A DNA stretch of 64,000 bases from Hysterangium stoloniferum (lineage: Eukaryota > Basidiomycota > Agaricomycetes > Hysterangiales > Hysterangiaceae), in the NCBI GenBank assembly GCA_015178975.1, contig WHVD01000050.1, positions 124,001 to 188,000 on the forward strand. Reading direction: 5' to 3'. A model generated the notes under the pieces. The model was not told the origin of the DNA. It saw only the letters and a program-made list of their open reading frames with translations, and did not search any database. A program made the position numbers and the translations under genes. Within the stretch, counting starts at the first letter, position 1. Each line of letters starts with the position of its first letter. Positions 44,914-57,108 of this stretch are shown here, in pieces.

Positions 44914-46201
44914 AAAGTTGCATTTAGTTTTATTTTACTCTGTATTACATAATTTAGTTCATGCATATATGCACAATGCCATGCAAGCATCTGTTCATGA
45001 TGCTGTGACAAACTGCAATGTCATACAAACTGTGATGTCACAATGCACAATGCTGTTAAATGTTGAGGGTATAATGAAAATGGACAAAGTTATGTATGTA
45101 TGACTATGCTACTGTAAAGTACATCTTAGCCGAGCATATTCTACAAAAGTGCATATTTAGTAAATCATGAGTTTCCTCAATGACTTACAACATAATATAA
45201 CTAAAACTAACATGCCCACTTTGTATGTTGTTGAGAATGTGCCCACTTGACACAAAATCTGTCTGAAAATTGAAAACAAAAATCCACTGCACCCACTAGA
45301 TGTGATATTCATCCGAAACTTGAAAATCTGCTGTGCCCACTAGACGCAAAAAATCATCTGGTACTTTTGGTGTTGAATCGAACCTCAGAGCATCCCTTGC
45401 TCCTAGTACACATTCCCCCAACCTCCCAGAAAAAAGAAAGCCAGACCTTGGAGCCCTTGTTGCGACTCCTATTCCACATGATGACATTAGACATGCAATA
45501 TAAAAACACTCTCCCCTGTGCTTGCAGTGAGAGCCTCTGGGTTTCAGTAAGTGATTGTTAAGAACTGAAAACTGACTAATGTCAGTGGCTGACAGGGACC
45601 GATTGGAAGGACTTGGCTTCAGCTTATGTGCTGCACCCTCGCAAATATCCATAGGGTGTCCTTAGATTTCGGATGGGCGAAGACTAATCCTAAAGAGTTC
45701 CTTTCGGTGAGATACTGATCGGAACCGAAGGACAAGTCGAGTGTCAGGCCGATGATAACCGAGAGCAGAATTACGATAAAAGGAAATAGTTTGAGGACTA
45801 CAAATATAGATAGACATATGTGAAACATAGGATAGAATGGATCAACATAATGAAAGGGATGTATCAAAAGTTTAACCAGACAGTACGAGTATTTTGACGT
45901 GGGCGTAAATGGAGTTTGATCATCGCGAAAGCATACATCAGCTTCGGGGGCCGATGGTTTCCGAAGTGGTGACTTGAAAACGTTGATAAGTGGCGATAAC
46001 CTCAGGACTGATAGGGTTGCGACACGGTCGTAACAGTGATCCACTCATCGATGAATCAACCAGTTTTGGTGCAGGACAAAAATGTGTGATATGACCGAAG
46101 GGGTGACAAAGCCCTTAACTAGAATACAACTGATGACTAAGCTACTGTATAGTACACAATTAGCCGAGCGTCGACGATGTGCAACACTATGACTTCTAAC
46201 A
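44914..46201 (-). mobile_element. Second TRIM copy, inverted, degenerate
   Basis: The inverse of the 23.96 kb element is recognisable. The CACTAGATGTGATATTC and GCCCACTAGACGC region (45245-45350) corresponds to its interior repeats. 46090-46201 corresponds to its LTR (GGGGTGACAAAGCCCTTAAC, ATACAACTGATGACTAAG). A weaker LTR match lies at 45090-45125. A solo LTR interrupts it. Confidence 0.6.
45556..46035 (-). mobile_element. 480-bp solo LTR in the second TRIM
   Basis: On the plus strand it starts TGTTAAGAACTG and ends CGGTCGTAACA, so on the minus strand it begins TGTTACGACC. Perfect duplication GTGAT at 45551-45555 and 46036-46040. Contains the inverted GCTGAAGCCAAGTCC motif at 45609. Confidence 0.85.
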
Positions 46202-46415
46202 TTTATTGCTATGGAATATACCTATAGATCTGCTTTCATTTTTCCAGATTAGTAATAATTTAGGGTGGGAATTGAAAGGTGTAATGGAATGGGTACTAAG
46301 TTTGTGACTAGCTGTGACACGATCACAATAATTTTGCACTTCCATTTCAAGAGTGCTGAACGGTGGACGAGTCCCATTGCTGCCTGACCCCGCCAACGGT
46401 GCACCCATCTATCCC

Positions 46416-47391
46416 ATGTCTTGTAGCACTAGACCTAGTCGGGCTCCAATCAAAGTAATCTGTCTCGGGCTGGGACGAACAGGGGTAAACGATGCACTGA
46501 TTCTCATTGGATACTCGTGATAATTTAAAACAGACAGTGAGTTTGGCTGCAGCCTTGGAAATACTGGGATTTGGACCTTCATACCACTTACTCGTCAATC
46601 CGGACCCTGGAAAAGACGACGCTACATGGTTCAGGATTGCGGAGGGTAAGTTGAATACAAGAAATGCAGCTTACATCACAGATAACTACTCTTCTTTCAT
46701 TTGATTGTAGGTGATAGTGGTCCCGAAGTATGGGACGACCTATTGAAAGACTATCAGTCCATCATGGATTACCCAGCTGCAATCTTTGGGCGCGAGCTGT
46801 ATGCCGCATATCCTGATGCGAAATTCATTTTAGTAGCAGCTTTTTGTGCAACTCTGATGTTCAACAGGCCTGAATCTGACTGATTCTATAGACAGTTCGC
46901 GACCCTCAAAAATGGGAAGAAAGCATGAAATCTTCGCTTCTTTTAGTATATCATGCTTTGGCAAACCGTCCTAATAATACGCCTGGTGATGCTGCCTTCG
47001 TGAACTGGTACAAAACATTTGTTTTTGGTCTGTGACTGCCGAACTGCCCGTATGGGGCATGTTTAAATGTCATTATCTATAGACAAATACCATGAGGGAC
47101 GTTTGGAGACACATGCTCAGCAAGAACTCATGGCCCATAATGAACGCATTAGAAATCTCATTCCCTCCCATCGGTTACTTGTATATGATGTTTCAGAGGG
47201 CTGGGATAGACTGACTGAGTTCCTAGGGGTGTGAGCATCGTATTGTCTCCTGGAAGTTTCCTTCATCACTGGCTAATATGACCTACAGACCAAAGCCTTC
47301 GGGGCCATTTCCGCATAAAAATGATAGGGAGAAATATACTACGAGTTTTTTTAAGCCAAGGCAGATGGAGATCCCGACTTTTACCAAATAA
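46416..47391 (+). CDS. Sulfotransferase-family protein (P-loop), 6 exons, about 229 residues
   Basis: Exons 46416-46484, 46534-46645, 46711-46832, 46892-47027, 47083-47230, 47289-47391 total 690 nt in one frame. Introns are 48-65 bp, GT-AG. The N-terminal P-loop-like KVICLGLGRTGTVSLAAALE is the cofactor (PAPS) phosphate-binding signature of the Sulfotransfer_4 family, split by intron 1 right after RTG. AYPDAKFILTVRDPQKWEES is the conserved second core strand with the RDP motif. The C-terminus WDRLTEFLGVPKPSGPFPHK is also typical. Length is normal for the family. These are often annotated as NAD-dependent epimerase-like or P-loop hydrolase proteins; the substrate is unknown. No stop, so probably functional. 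Confidence 0.85.
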
Positions 47392-49089
47392 TCGTTTCTC
47401 ACCCTATCGACGTCGTGCATCGAATTCCGTAGTTCGTTGCTGCTTATTTACTTGATTGAATCTTATTATATTCGATGAGCGAACATCCATATACCACGGA
47501 TTGAAGGTTGTCCGTAATTATGAGCTGCGGAACCCATTAGTAGAACAACTACTGATATGATTTGTCAACCATAAGTTTTTTTACTGGACATATCTGGTAT
47601 GTATCATATGTACTTGAAAACCGGAAATGTTTATGCGTCCAGTGAAATTTATGTGGTTTAATAGCGTGAGGAACAAGACATAACTTTGCTACAGGCAGAA
47701 CACCGAAGTTGAAAGTGTGTAGTGCAGTTGCACCACATTATCGCAATGCATGTCTTGACATACTCTATGCATTTAGATGAGACGAGGTGATCCTTGATGC
47801 ACAGCCTTGATGCACAGAGTGAAAACGACTATTTTGGAGACGTTTCATGTTTAATGTGCCGAGTAGAACACACAACGTCTGAACCTTGTAGGAATCACTA
47901 TGCACGCTGGCTTAATGATGCTCAACATGTAAGTATTGCAACTATTGATGCAAAGTTGTGGGCCGAGGATGTGGAGGAGTTTACCTTTGGCTGGAATCGG
48001 AACATGAATAACCAGGATTTGAAAATGAGCAGGGAGGGATGGGGAAACTAGAGAGACATGCAGATTGGCTCATGGCTTTTGGCTCCAGGCCAAGACTGAC
48101 AAACGGCAAGTAGGTTCAAGTTTGTCTCCTATATCAATCTTTCCTGCATTGCCGATGCTGTTCTGAAAGACTCCCGACAAAAAATTCGCGTATATGAAAG
48201 CATCATACTCCATTATAGTTGTTCACAGGCTGATTCAAATTTGGTTCTGCTAGGGAGATCAGCATGTTGAGACGCGGCCGCCTAGAGAGTGGAAGAAGGG
48301 AAATCTCGATAACGGAATGGTTGTGGGGGATAAAGGACGAAAGAAGAATTTCGGGAGTGTTGGCTTAATGCGTTGTGTACGTTGCCCTTGAAGGTGATTG
48401 TTTTTTGTATCCCCTTTGTGGTTCTTTTTTCAGTAATTAACAGGGAAGCTGTGTCGAAGGGTCAGGGAAAGGTGTAGTCTGCCTGACTTGGAATTCCAAG
48501 CAACAAAACAGAGAAAAGATCGTTATTGATTTCGTGTATTACATAAGGGCTAGGGTTAGGGTTAGCCTCCCAGAACGTCCAAAAAAAAAAATCCCGGCCA
48601 CTCTGAGGAGAGCGAACCAGGAAAAGAGACGTTGCGTACAACATTTGCCGCATACAAGCCTCAAATACTGACAGAGAACCATGTGTCGCCGTGCTATGAC
48701 CAGGTCTCAGAGCCCGCGAACGGGGACATGAAGGCATCCACGCCATCAAGAAGTATGAGGCTCAGTAATACAGAGTAGGTTTGTTGTGCCCCCACTGCTA
48801 ATGACACATCCTTTCTCACCTGTGCTGTGGACCATCGACAGTGCATTCTCTCGCCAAGCTGCCAGTGATATCAGGGATAGGTGGGGGGCTGGAAAGGCTC
48901 GGTAATACAGAGTAGGTTCGTTGTTCTCGTTCTACTGATGACAAGCATGATTATTCACTTGCCCTGTCAACCAGATCAACCAGGGGCAGTGCTCTCTCTG
49001 GCAAAGATCATTGCTCACAAGGAACCGTGTCGAGCTGTTAAAATCACCGACATTGACTGGGATTTCTATAAGTGCTCCCCCATACAGAG
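47392..49089. other. Intergenic with small repeats
   Basis: An 86-codon plus-strand ORF at 47794-48051 (DYFGDVSCLMCRVEHTTSEP) has no recognised family. About 2.5 units of TTAGGG occur at 48551-48564. The sequence TACAGAGTAGGTTCGTTGTT recurs three times in variant form (48771, 48905 and 49082), hinting at partial duplication upstream of the methyltransferase remnant. Confidence 0.4.
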
Positions 49090-50341
49090 CAGATTCGTTG
49101 TTTTCGCACTGATGGCCCCCCCCCTCTTGAAGCTGCTGCCTCTCAAACCGATTCAACAGCTGCCATTGCCGCTGCAGTACCGTATATATTGCCTGTGCGT
49201 TTGCAGAAGTGTGTCGTGAAATCACGTATCCACGAAGTTTCCCCCCAGCATGCCAACACCGCAGATAAGGAACTATCCAGGTAAACAATTTTTGTTGATT
49301 ATCTATTCAAAGTGTGAGCTAGCTGGTATCCGGATAGATTGGACGCGATGCACCATGCCTTTCAGGAATACTTGGGACGGGAGACTCTCATTGGCACCCT
49401 TAAAGGAGCCTAACCCTCAAGCAATCTTACAATTAGGGCAGGAGCTCATGTTATTTTAAATCAATATTATCATTTTAAAAAATTACGAATTAGATCAGGA
49501 AGTGGTCTTTGGGCCATACAGGCTGCTCTGCAGTTCCCCACAGCTTGTGTCACCGCCATCGATCTACAGCCGATTCCAAGGTCGTTATAATTCACCCTAC
49601 CTCCTCCAACTTTTCATTAATATTGTTGTCTCAGAGAATTGCCGTCAAATCTAGAAATGCGCATCCTGAACCTAATCCACCCACTGCCTTTTCAAGATGA
49701 GTCCTTTGATATCATTCACGCAAGATTGGTCTTCGTACATGTCAGCCCCCTCGTCCCAGCAACAAACATCTATTGACAACTATATTTCAGCTCCCTGATG
49801 CCCATGAAGTGTTTATTCACATCATCAGGATTTCTCAAGCCTGGGGGGTGGCTGGTGATAGACGATCACGATGCTCAAATTACATTCATAAATGCTGGTC
49901 CAGCTACGGCACAGGTCCTTAAGGTGGTTAAAGGCAAAATGAGGAATCCTGGGGTAACATTCGCCTTTACCACATATGCTGAGAGCTACCTCGCCATGGG
50001 AGTTTTCGGCGAAGTCCATTTAAAAGAAATTTTGATGTATACATATGTCGAAACCGAGTGATGGTAAGCCACAGTACACTTCAGTCGTAGGGCGGTGTTT
50101 TCTGATGAGATTGTCCACAACCCTTGTCTTAGACATCAGGCGTAGAAAGCTCGGAGCAGTTTATAGAGAATTTCTTCTCGCCTTGGTTGAGACATTGACA
50201 GGTCAAGGCACACCAGGTTTGACTAAGGAGCTAGCACAAGCATGCCGACAAGAGCTGAATAACCTGCAATGTGAGACAATCACTCCTTTTACTTTTACTT
50301 GGGCGCAGAAAAAAAAACATTTGAATCTGTCATCATATTGA
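49090..50341 (+). pseudogene. Class I SAM-dependent methyltransferase, frameshifted
   Basis: Recognisable parts are in order. RLDAMHHAFQEYLGR is the N-terminal helix. After a frame change comes LAPLKEPNPQAILQLG, where family motif I would read like LDLGxGxG and here the glycine loop is degraded. AIQAALQFPTACVTAIDLQP is motif post I with its Asp. LPFQDESFDIIHARLVFVHV is motif II. After another one-base shift near 49830 comes LKPGGWLVIDDHDAQITF (motif III), and a C-terminal helix ends TFTWAQK. Some intron-like breaks (ATTTCAG) remain. Two frameshifts and a lost glycine loop make it a pseudogene. It lies 1.7 kb from the sulfotransferase gene in the same orientation. Confidence 0.75.
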
Positions 50342-52021
50342 TTGAGGTCGGTGCCTATGTCATCAACTGTAGAATTGATATCTTGAAATTTGTTTTACGA
50401 ATATGAACAATATGAAGGCTTCAAGCTCAACTGTAGCATACTGACCAAGGGCGTGATGCTGACTGATTAATCTTACTGAAGTTCCATGTCATCTCAGATA
50501 TCACTATAATACTGTAGATCTTTGGTAATTATTTATATTGCAATTATCTATTTATTTAAATAATTATATTTCATACAACAACTGTCAGAAAATGAATGTT
50601 ATTTCTTACAACCCTATTTTTACCCCATGGCAGCGTTGCCATGGCGGCCCAGGTCATGGCGATCCGGTCCTTCTTCAGGGCCATTGCTCAGTACAATTCA
50701 TCTGAGAAACCCACCCCAAAGAGTTCATCAATAGCTGTTGAATGTTCCTTTTTTCCCACAGCATTTGACTTGTTTCTGAGTACACATATAAATACTCTTT
50801 TTACCAAATGAATAGGGCAGCGTGTAAGAACCACTAAACCACGCTGGCTGAAGTTCTAAGTTCCCGACCCCTTACCATTACAGGTACAGTATCACATAAA
50901 TAATTGTATCGCACCAGCTCGTGATCCTCTTAACTGTGGGTCATATTGTTTTACTGTGCAAAGAGTAGCCTAAAGGACCATTATGCTACAGTCTGGATAA
51001 TTGGATTTCTGATATACCCATGTGAACTTGCCTATGCTGGTGATTATTAAAAATATTATGAGTTGACTTATTGTAATACACAATCAACAAAGTGGTAATA
51101 GTCTTGTAATATAAGTATTTATGTCTCAATCAATGTGTCAGTTAGTGAATCACCTTCTGACATAGTAGGTAGGACGCTAGTTTAGGTGTACACTGGTTCT
51201 GGCATGCATTAACCTCCAAAAACATGGTCCACAATTAGCATCCTCCTATGAAAAAGTGAAGAAATAGGTGAACCGCCCCTAAGAAAAGGGTGGTTTCATC
51301 ACCAATTCCAACAGTGATACAATATACAACCACCACCACCACCTTGAATTGTTCCATTTGGAGTGACCCTTTCCACCTTTGTACAGCATGCTATATATAT
51401 ATATTCTTCAAGAGGACTAATGAGTTATGCTCTTCAGTGACCTTATTTCTTGTCACTGATGCTCTGCAGTCCATAATGGAAACTCTTGCTCATCCATTGG
51501 TGCTCAAAATTTGACAATTAATCTAATGTCTTGTATATCGTTCACTCATAGGTTCACTGATCAACTAAAGAAAGCTCGAGAATGAAAGTCAGGGACTTGC
51601 ACCACTTGTATATATCCCTGCTCAAAATATGCAGTTCTCATATGCTCCCATCATACTCATCCAACAATCCAGTCCAGAGAGAACATTAAAATTGAGGTGG
51701 TGTCTGAATTAATTATCTACAAATTCTATATATTCATCAAGGTTGATAAAACCAGAGCATAAAAGGAAACCAACCCAAAGAACTACCCATCTTATTATAA
51801 GGTTTACCAAACTAAAGTTGTTAACTTGGCTATCAGGGATGGAACATTTATTTCCAATAAATGTGTTTTGGTCAGGAAGCTCCCCAAAAAAACCAAAAAT
51901 GCTGTCTTAATTCCACAAGGTCTATGCTAAATGCCTTGCTAAAGACTGTGATGGCCACAAGATATGCAGCAACTATGGGGAGGCATAAAACAAGTATATG
52001 GATAATAGATAATCTGTATAA
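50342..52021. other. AT-rich intergenic DNA, nothing supported
   Basis: No gene, RNA or LTR recognised. Short ORFs have no protein-like features. CAC trinucleotide run at about 51333. Confidence 0.45.
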
Positions 52022-53012
52022 GGAGGATAACCCAAAACTTCAAAAATTATTTACTCAATCAAGTATATATATATATATTATTTGACATAAAATTAATATT
52101 TCATCAGTTCAAGTCTATCAGGCAATACTCTGGAGACTGGGGGAATATTAATATACAAATATCCTGCATCAGATAAAAGTTAGTCAAACAATCATCTGTA
52201 GATTATCCTTCTGAATAAATTACACAACGTGGATTGGTATAGAGTCCTGGTTAAGTTTCTGAATTAAATAAAGTTAAATTATATTAACTATTTTTGAAAA
52301 GTCACATATACCAGAGAATACTGTACATCCTATCCCAAAGTTTAAGTCATAACCCAAATAATATTGTTTAACCATAGGAAGGATAATTATAACTTCTTAA
52401 ATATACAAAATTTTACTGGAAAATCCTTGTATTTTTGTGTGAGACTGCTCCTTCTGGCTATGACTACATATTTTATGATTTTATATTACATTACCCCCAA
52501 AGTTTTATCTTTAAGACTTGTATGCTCTTTTAAAATATACACAAATATCATGGTTAACCAAGATTATTTGGGTTATAACTTAATCTTTGGGATAAGATGT
52601 ATTGTCTGGTATCTCTGTGACCTTTTCAAAACTGTTTGCATAATTTAAATTTATTTGATTCAGAAACTCAACCAGAAGTATCTGGTCTACCATTCCACAT
52701 TGTGTAATTTATTCCAAAAGGATAATCTACAGATGGTTATCTGACCAAATTTTGTCTAATGTAGGATATATATTAATATTTCCCCATTCTCCAGGATATT
52801 ACCTGATGGACTGGATCTAATGAAACATTAATTTTATGTCAAACAATATAAATATATATATTTGAGTGAATAAATAATTTTTAAAAGGTTATAGTTATCC
52901 TCCATAACATTTGTGGATATTTTCAAAGGGCATACAAGTCTTAAAGATAAAGTTTTGGGGGTAATGTAATATGCACTCATAAAATATGTAGTCATAGCCA
53001 GAAGGGGTTGTT
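52022..53012. mobile_element. Palindromic MITE-like element
   Basis: 52022-52370 is largely the inverse of 52550-52903, with outer ends GGAGGATAACC and TTATCCTCC. A second pair, 52440-52545 and 52904-53012 (GGCTATGACTACATATTTTATG and its inverse), interleaves, so the order is B-A-B'-A'. A shorter relative with the same GGAGGAT end lies at 61257-61837. No ORF of significance. Superfamily unclear. Confidence 0.7.
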
Positions 53013-53224
53013 TTTGTTAATAGTTAACATGCAGTACAATGAATTAGCTAGTGGTAAAGTGAGAATGGTAGGGCAGTTGTCACAGTTGGGTGAATCAACT
53101 GAGGTGTATCTAGAACTGGTATGATATATATGTGTGTGTGTGTGTATGGCCTGAGATAGGAGTGAATGTGATAACCTACCTCCACACTTGGATGTATGAG
53201 AACCTAATTCAAACACTCTCCCTG

Positions 53225-54435
53225 GCTTGATGTGCCCTCACAAGGATGTAAGAAGGTGCAGTGCTTCTGGAAGAGCAACTTAGGGAGCTGTTTTGTGAAG
53301 ATGTCTGCCAGGTTATCAGCAGATGTGACTCACAGGACATCTACCTCCCCCTCCTTGACCCACTTACAGATGTAGTGGTACTGGATGTCAATGTACTTGA
53401 CCCAAGTATTATGTTTTGTATTTTTTGTCAGTAGGACTGTGCCTGAGCTGTCATTATACAATCTAGCTGGCTTTGGTTGCAGGTATCTGACCTCATCAAT
53501 TGTGGAGTACATCCAGAGGATTTGCTTCATTGCCCTTGTGAGTGCCATATATTCTGCTTCTGTTGTAGATAATGTGACTGTAGGTTGGTACTGGGAACCT
53601 GTTAAGTGCGGGGCTCACAGGTGGGTCTCTGGGTAAACCTGTGGATATTCTGAGAAGGACATGGCTTCAGCTTATGTGCTGTGCCATTGCAGATTGCATT
53701 CTCCAATTTCAAAAAGGAGCAGATGGGAAACCCATGGGTTCTGAGAATACACAGGGAGCAAAAGACAAGTAGAAACTAAGTCAATTTTCTGATTGGATTG
53801 TATTTACAAATAACTACTGGACTATATACATAGACTAGTAGATTATTGTACTAGACATACAAAAAGACATATCAAGAGTACAATAACACAATAAACCAGA
53901 TGTCAGACAAATAGGGAAACATGGTGGTAAACTAAACCAGATGACAAATGGGCAAAGACAGATTGAGAACAAGGGGGTCTGGAATGTCCAGGTGGAATCC
54001 AGTGCATCATTTGTAAGATACAGAGAGTCGGCACATATAGGATGGGGTCTGGGTCCTGGCAGGTTTTCCAGTCATAACAGAACCCCACACTGTGGGTCCT
54101 CCAGCTTGGTTGAACACATGCCCAGTGCAAGAGTGGTGTATGTCTATGTCCTCAGCATAGTCTGCATCAGCATAGCCAACTGGGGCTAGATCCTTATGTA
54201 TACCTCTGTACATGATTGATTAATTGAGTGTTCCTTTGATATATTGAAGGACATGGGTCGGTGCATTCCAATGTGTTTTCCTAGGGTCTGAAGCAAACTT
54301 GCCAAGTGTTGATACAGCATATGCAAGGTCAGGATGTGTGGTAATTTGGGCATACATGATGGATCTGAGGAGTTTGCAGTAAGGCTTGTTGGCCATCAAT
54401 ATGCACTCCTCAGCAGTGCATGGGTCCTGTTCCAT
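53225..54435 (-). pseudogene. Copia reverse transcriptase end and RNase H, with an inserted solo LTR
   Basis: The minus strand reads HPDLAYAVSTLGKFASDPRK and APTHVLQYIKGTLN (end of Copia reverse transcriptase). After a stop comes VGYADADYAEDIDIHHSCTG with HVFNQAGGPTVW (RNase H start). It is then interrupted at 54079-53600 by an LTR, and resumes with the LSTTEAEYMALTRAMKQILW block and the HNTWVKYIDIQYHYICKWVK end. All are hallmark Copia RNase H motifs. Upstream domains are absent. Confidence 0.85.
53600..54079 (-). mobile_element. 480-bp solo LTR in the Copia RNase H
   Basis: On the plus strand it starts TGTTAAGTGCGGGGC and ends CCAGTCATAACA. The perfect duplication GAACC flanks it (53595-53599, 54080-54084). 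Removing the insert and one target copy lets the RNase H frame continue. Carries the inverted GCTGAAGCCATGTCC motif. Confidence 0.9.
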
Positions 54436-54446
54436 TGTTAGTATGG

Positions 54447-55335
54447 TGTTAGGACTGGACTACCTGCTGGGACCTGGAACCTCCATTACTCCTTTTTCAT
54501 ATGAATCAGTGACCTGAACCTGCCTGGAGATCCTGGCTCTCACAATATACTGTATGAAATATCCACCCTGATCAGTTGTGGTACCTGGTTGTCAGTTAAA
54601 CTAGTATGTTCCATGTGCATGTTCCTGGATTCATCTTGGACTTTCCCCAGACTTCAGCCACCCCTACCCATTCCCTGTCTAACTGAGCCCCCTTCCCATT
54701 ATAGTCAAATGACCTGTCGCAATTCAGACTCTGCTCCCACTCCATTCCCATTATGGTTTCATGACCTGTCACATTTCGGACTCCGCTCCATTCCATCCTG
54801 TTCCTACCACCAAGTTTGGTGTTTACTTATCTTGTTTTATGTTTGTTAGTTTCATTTTCATTATTACTGGATTTTGTATGTTATTCATTCCACAGTCTAT
54901 ATAGTCTGGCAGATGTTGTACATACAATCCAGTCAGAAAATCAGCTTAGATTCTCCCCAGTAATCTTAGTATATTTTCTGCTCTAAACTCCTCTTTGAAT
55001 CACACCACTCTTACTAGTCGGAGCCCACGGGCTCTGATGCATCTATCACTCAACCTCTGACTTATGAATCTTGACTCCCCGACCTCTTGACCCACGATCT
55101 CTCAACCCACAACCTCTTGACCCACAACCTCTCAACCCACAACCTCTCAACCCACAACCTCTCAATCCATGACCTCTCGACCCACAAACTCCACCTGGAC
55201 TCCCTGGCATTCCTGTCCACCTGTTTGAAATTGGACAACATGATCTCACAAGGGTGCAGCCTATAAGCTGAAGCCAAGTCCTACCGGATTTCCCGTGGGT
55301 TTCTCCAGAAACCCTCTGTGTACGCACCCTTAACA
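54447..55335 (+). repeat. 889-bp Gypsy-type LTR
   Basis: Starts TGTTAGGACTGG and ends ACGCACCCTTAACA. It shares TGGTGTTTAC, CATACAATCCAGTCAGAAAA and GGAGCCCACGGGCTC with the LTR at 57.4-58.2 kb. No matching target duplication found. A 76-bp 3' end of another LTR (GCAGCACATAAGCTGAAGCC to TTCTTAACA, 55336-55411) follows directly. Confidence 0.65.
55080..55195. repeat. 16-bp tandem repeat in the LTR
   Basis: About seven copies of ACCTCTCAACCCACA with CTTGA variants. The solo LTR at 58.0 kb has a looser version (CGACCCACGACC), and the inverted LTR at 61.0 kb has GGTTGTGGGTCGAGGGGTCA units, so the array is a family feature. Confidence 0.85.
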
Positions 55336-55817
55336 TGCAGCACATAAGCTGAAGCCAAGTCCTTCCACTTGGTCCCCATCGGTCTACTGACATCAGTTGG
55401 TTTTCTGTTCTTAACATTTGGAAAGATTGATTCAGAATACAAATACCAGATATCAGACAATTCTTAAAAAAGTACCCAATATAGTACAGCATCTCAGATT
55501 GAATTTGAGACTCTGCTTATGTAATGTTAATCAAACTTGGTGGAATAACAAATAACACAAAATAATCCCTCATTGGAATAATTTTTTGACTCTATTATTT
55601 TGACAGAAGAGCTACAATTTCAGTAAAAATGTAAGTCTGAACCTTGTGAGAATAATAAATATGTCATGTGACTGTGTTTACATCTGTTTGATATGTGGAC
55701 AGTTGGTTCAACCACTTCTTAGCCTTTACCACTACTATAAAAGTCATTTCTGTTACTCAGTGCTTTACTATTATCTCTCTTCTTCAAGAGGGGTATGTTA
55801 AAAGTGTAGAAAATGAA

Positions 55818-55889
55818 TGGCCAGACTGGGGATTGAACCCAGGGTTTCTATATATATAGCAGGGGTGTTAACCATTACACCACCTGACC
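55818..55889 (-). other. tRNA-like sequence with intact A and B boxes, anticodon arm degraded
   Basis: The minus strand gives a 72-nt cloverleaf frame. The acceptor stem is GGTCAGG/TCTGGCC. The D arm GTGT-AATGGTTA-ACAC fits, with an A box TGGTGTAATGG. The T arm CTGGG-TTCAATC-CCCAG contains the B box. The anticodon arm does not pair (CCTGC against ATAGA) around a TATATATATA run, so it cannot work as a tRNA. It lies at the start of the degenerate Tc1-like transposase, so it was probably inserted as a tRNA copy or a tRNA-headed SINE. Confidence 0.6.
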
Positions 55890-55892
55890 CTG

Positions 55893-56880
55893 GGAAACAC
55901 TTGCTAGCATTACTAAATATAACAGGGTATTCCTACACTCAAATCCAGACTAAAACTGTTTTAGGGAGGGGTACAATCAGCAGGATCAAGGTTGAAGTGC
56001 TTGCAGATAAAGAAAACAACCCAACTGGCCATCCTTCCAAACTTACTACTTATGACAAATAGTCAATTGTCTGTCAAATTAGCTCTAGAAAAATTGACTA
56101 TGCTATTCAAGCTACCCAATTTATTAATTCTATCATACCCAGCTCTGTCACACTCCAAACAGTCAGGAATGTATTCAAGAAAAATGGTTTTTACTCAAGG
56201 AAGTACCTATGTTGAAAAAGACTTATTTATCATCAGAAGTGACTTGAGTTTGCTCAGTACCATGAAAACTGGACTGTGGAGGACTTCAAAAGGATGTTGT
56301 AGACAGATGAGACTAAGATCAACTGAATTGGATCTGATGGAAAGGTATATGTTTGGAAAGAATGGGGGGAACCAATATCTAACTGAATAACAACACCAAC
56401 TGTCAAGTATGGAGGAGGAAATAATTTTATGGTATAGGGCTGTATGGTGTGGGAAGGTGTGGGGAAGTCAGTGGAGGTTCAGAGGACAATGAATGATCAG
56501 TATGTGGAGATTTTGGAGGATGGAGTCGTAGAAAGCTTTGAAATGCTAGAAATGGAGAAGGGCAAATGTTACTTTCAACAGGACAATGATCCAAAATACA
56601 CATCTAGGACAGCCACACAGTGGTTTGAAGACAATGACATTCAATACTATCCAGACCTGCCCAGTCCTCTAATCTAAATTATATTGAACTCCCTTGGGAA
56701 CATCTCAAGTTTCACCTGCAACAATATCCAACCTCACCTTGAAGAGTACATGAATTATAGGACCAAGCTGTGGAGGGGTGGAATGCAATTTAACTAGAAG
56801 TATATCAGAATCTAATGGGAAACTTGCCTAGGAGGATGCAAGCAGTTATTAAAGCAAAAAGTGGTCATACCAAGTATTAA
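55893..56880 (+). pseudogene. Tc1-like transposase, many stops
   Basis: Reads KHLLALLNITGYSYTQIQTK, TDETKIN (Asp), YFQQDNDPKYTSRTATQWF (Asp) and a degraded Glu block, ending with a recognisable MRRMQAVIKAKSGHTKY-type tail near 56880. At least eight stops or shifts. Closest in motif to the transposase at 15-16 kb. Confidence 0.75.
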
Positions 56881-57108
56881 TTAATTGGAAGATAGAGAGT
56901 CAAAAATTGCTCCAATGAGTGATTATTTTGTTTTATTTATTATTCTGCCAATTTGGATTCAAATTACATGAGCAGGGTGCCAACATCAAGCTAAGATACT
57001 GTCCTATGTTGGGTAATTGTTTAAGAATTGTCTGATGTCTGGTATTTGTATTGTGAATCAATCTTTCCAACACTGCAAAACATTGGAATGATTTTTTGAG
57101 CCACTGTA

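Larger units (their letters stand above)
55412..57106 (+). mobile_element. Degenerate Tc1-like transposon
   Basis: The right end CATTGGAATGATTTTTTGAGCCACTG stops at 57106 with TA after it. The left TIR is recognisable from 55412 (GGAAAGATTGATTCAGAATA) but has lost its outer 50 or so bases, exactly where an LTR end abuts. Inner inverted copies of the terminal motif are present on both sides (55578 and 56888). Confidence 0.75.

Noticed and set aside
48881-49219. 112-codon ORF with partial internal repeat
   Set aside because: The frame conflicts with the methyltransferase remnant that starts in the same stretch. The repeat TACAGAGTAGGTTCGTTG explains the apparent order.
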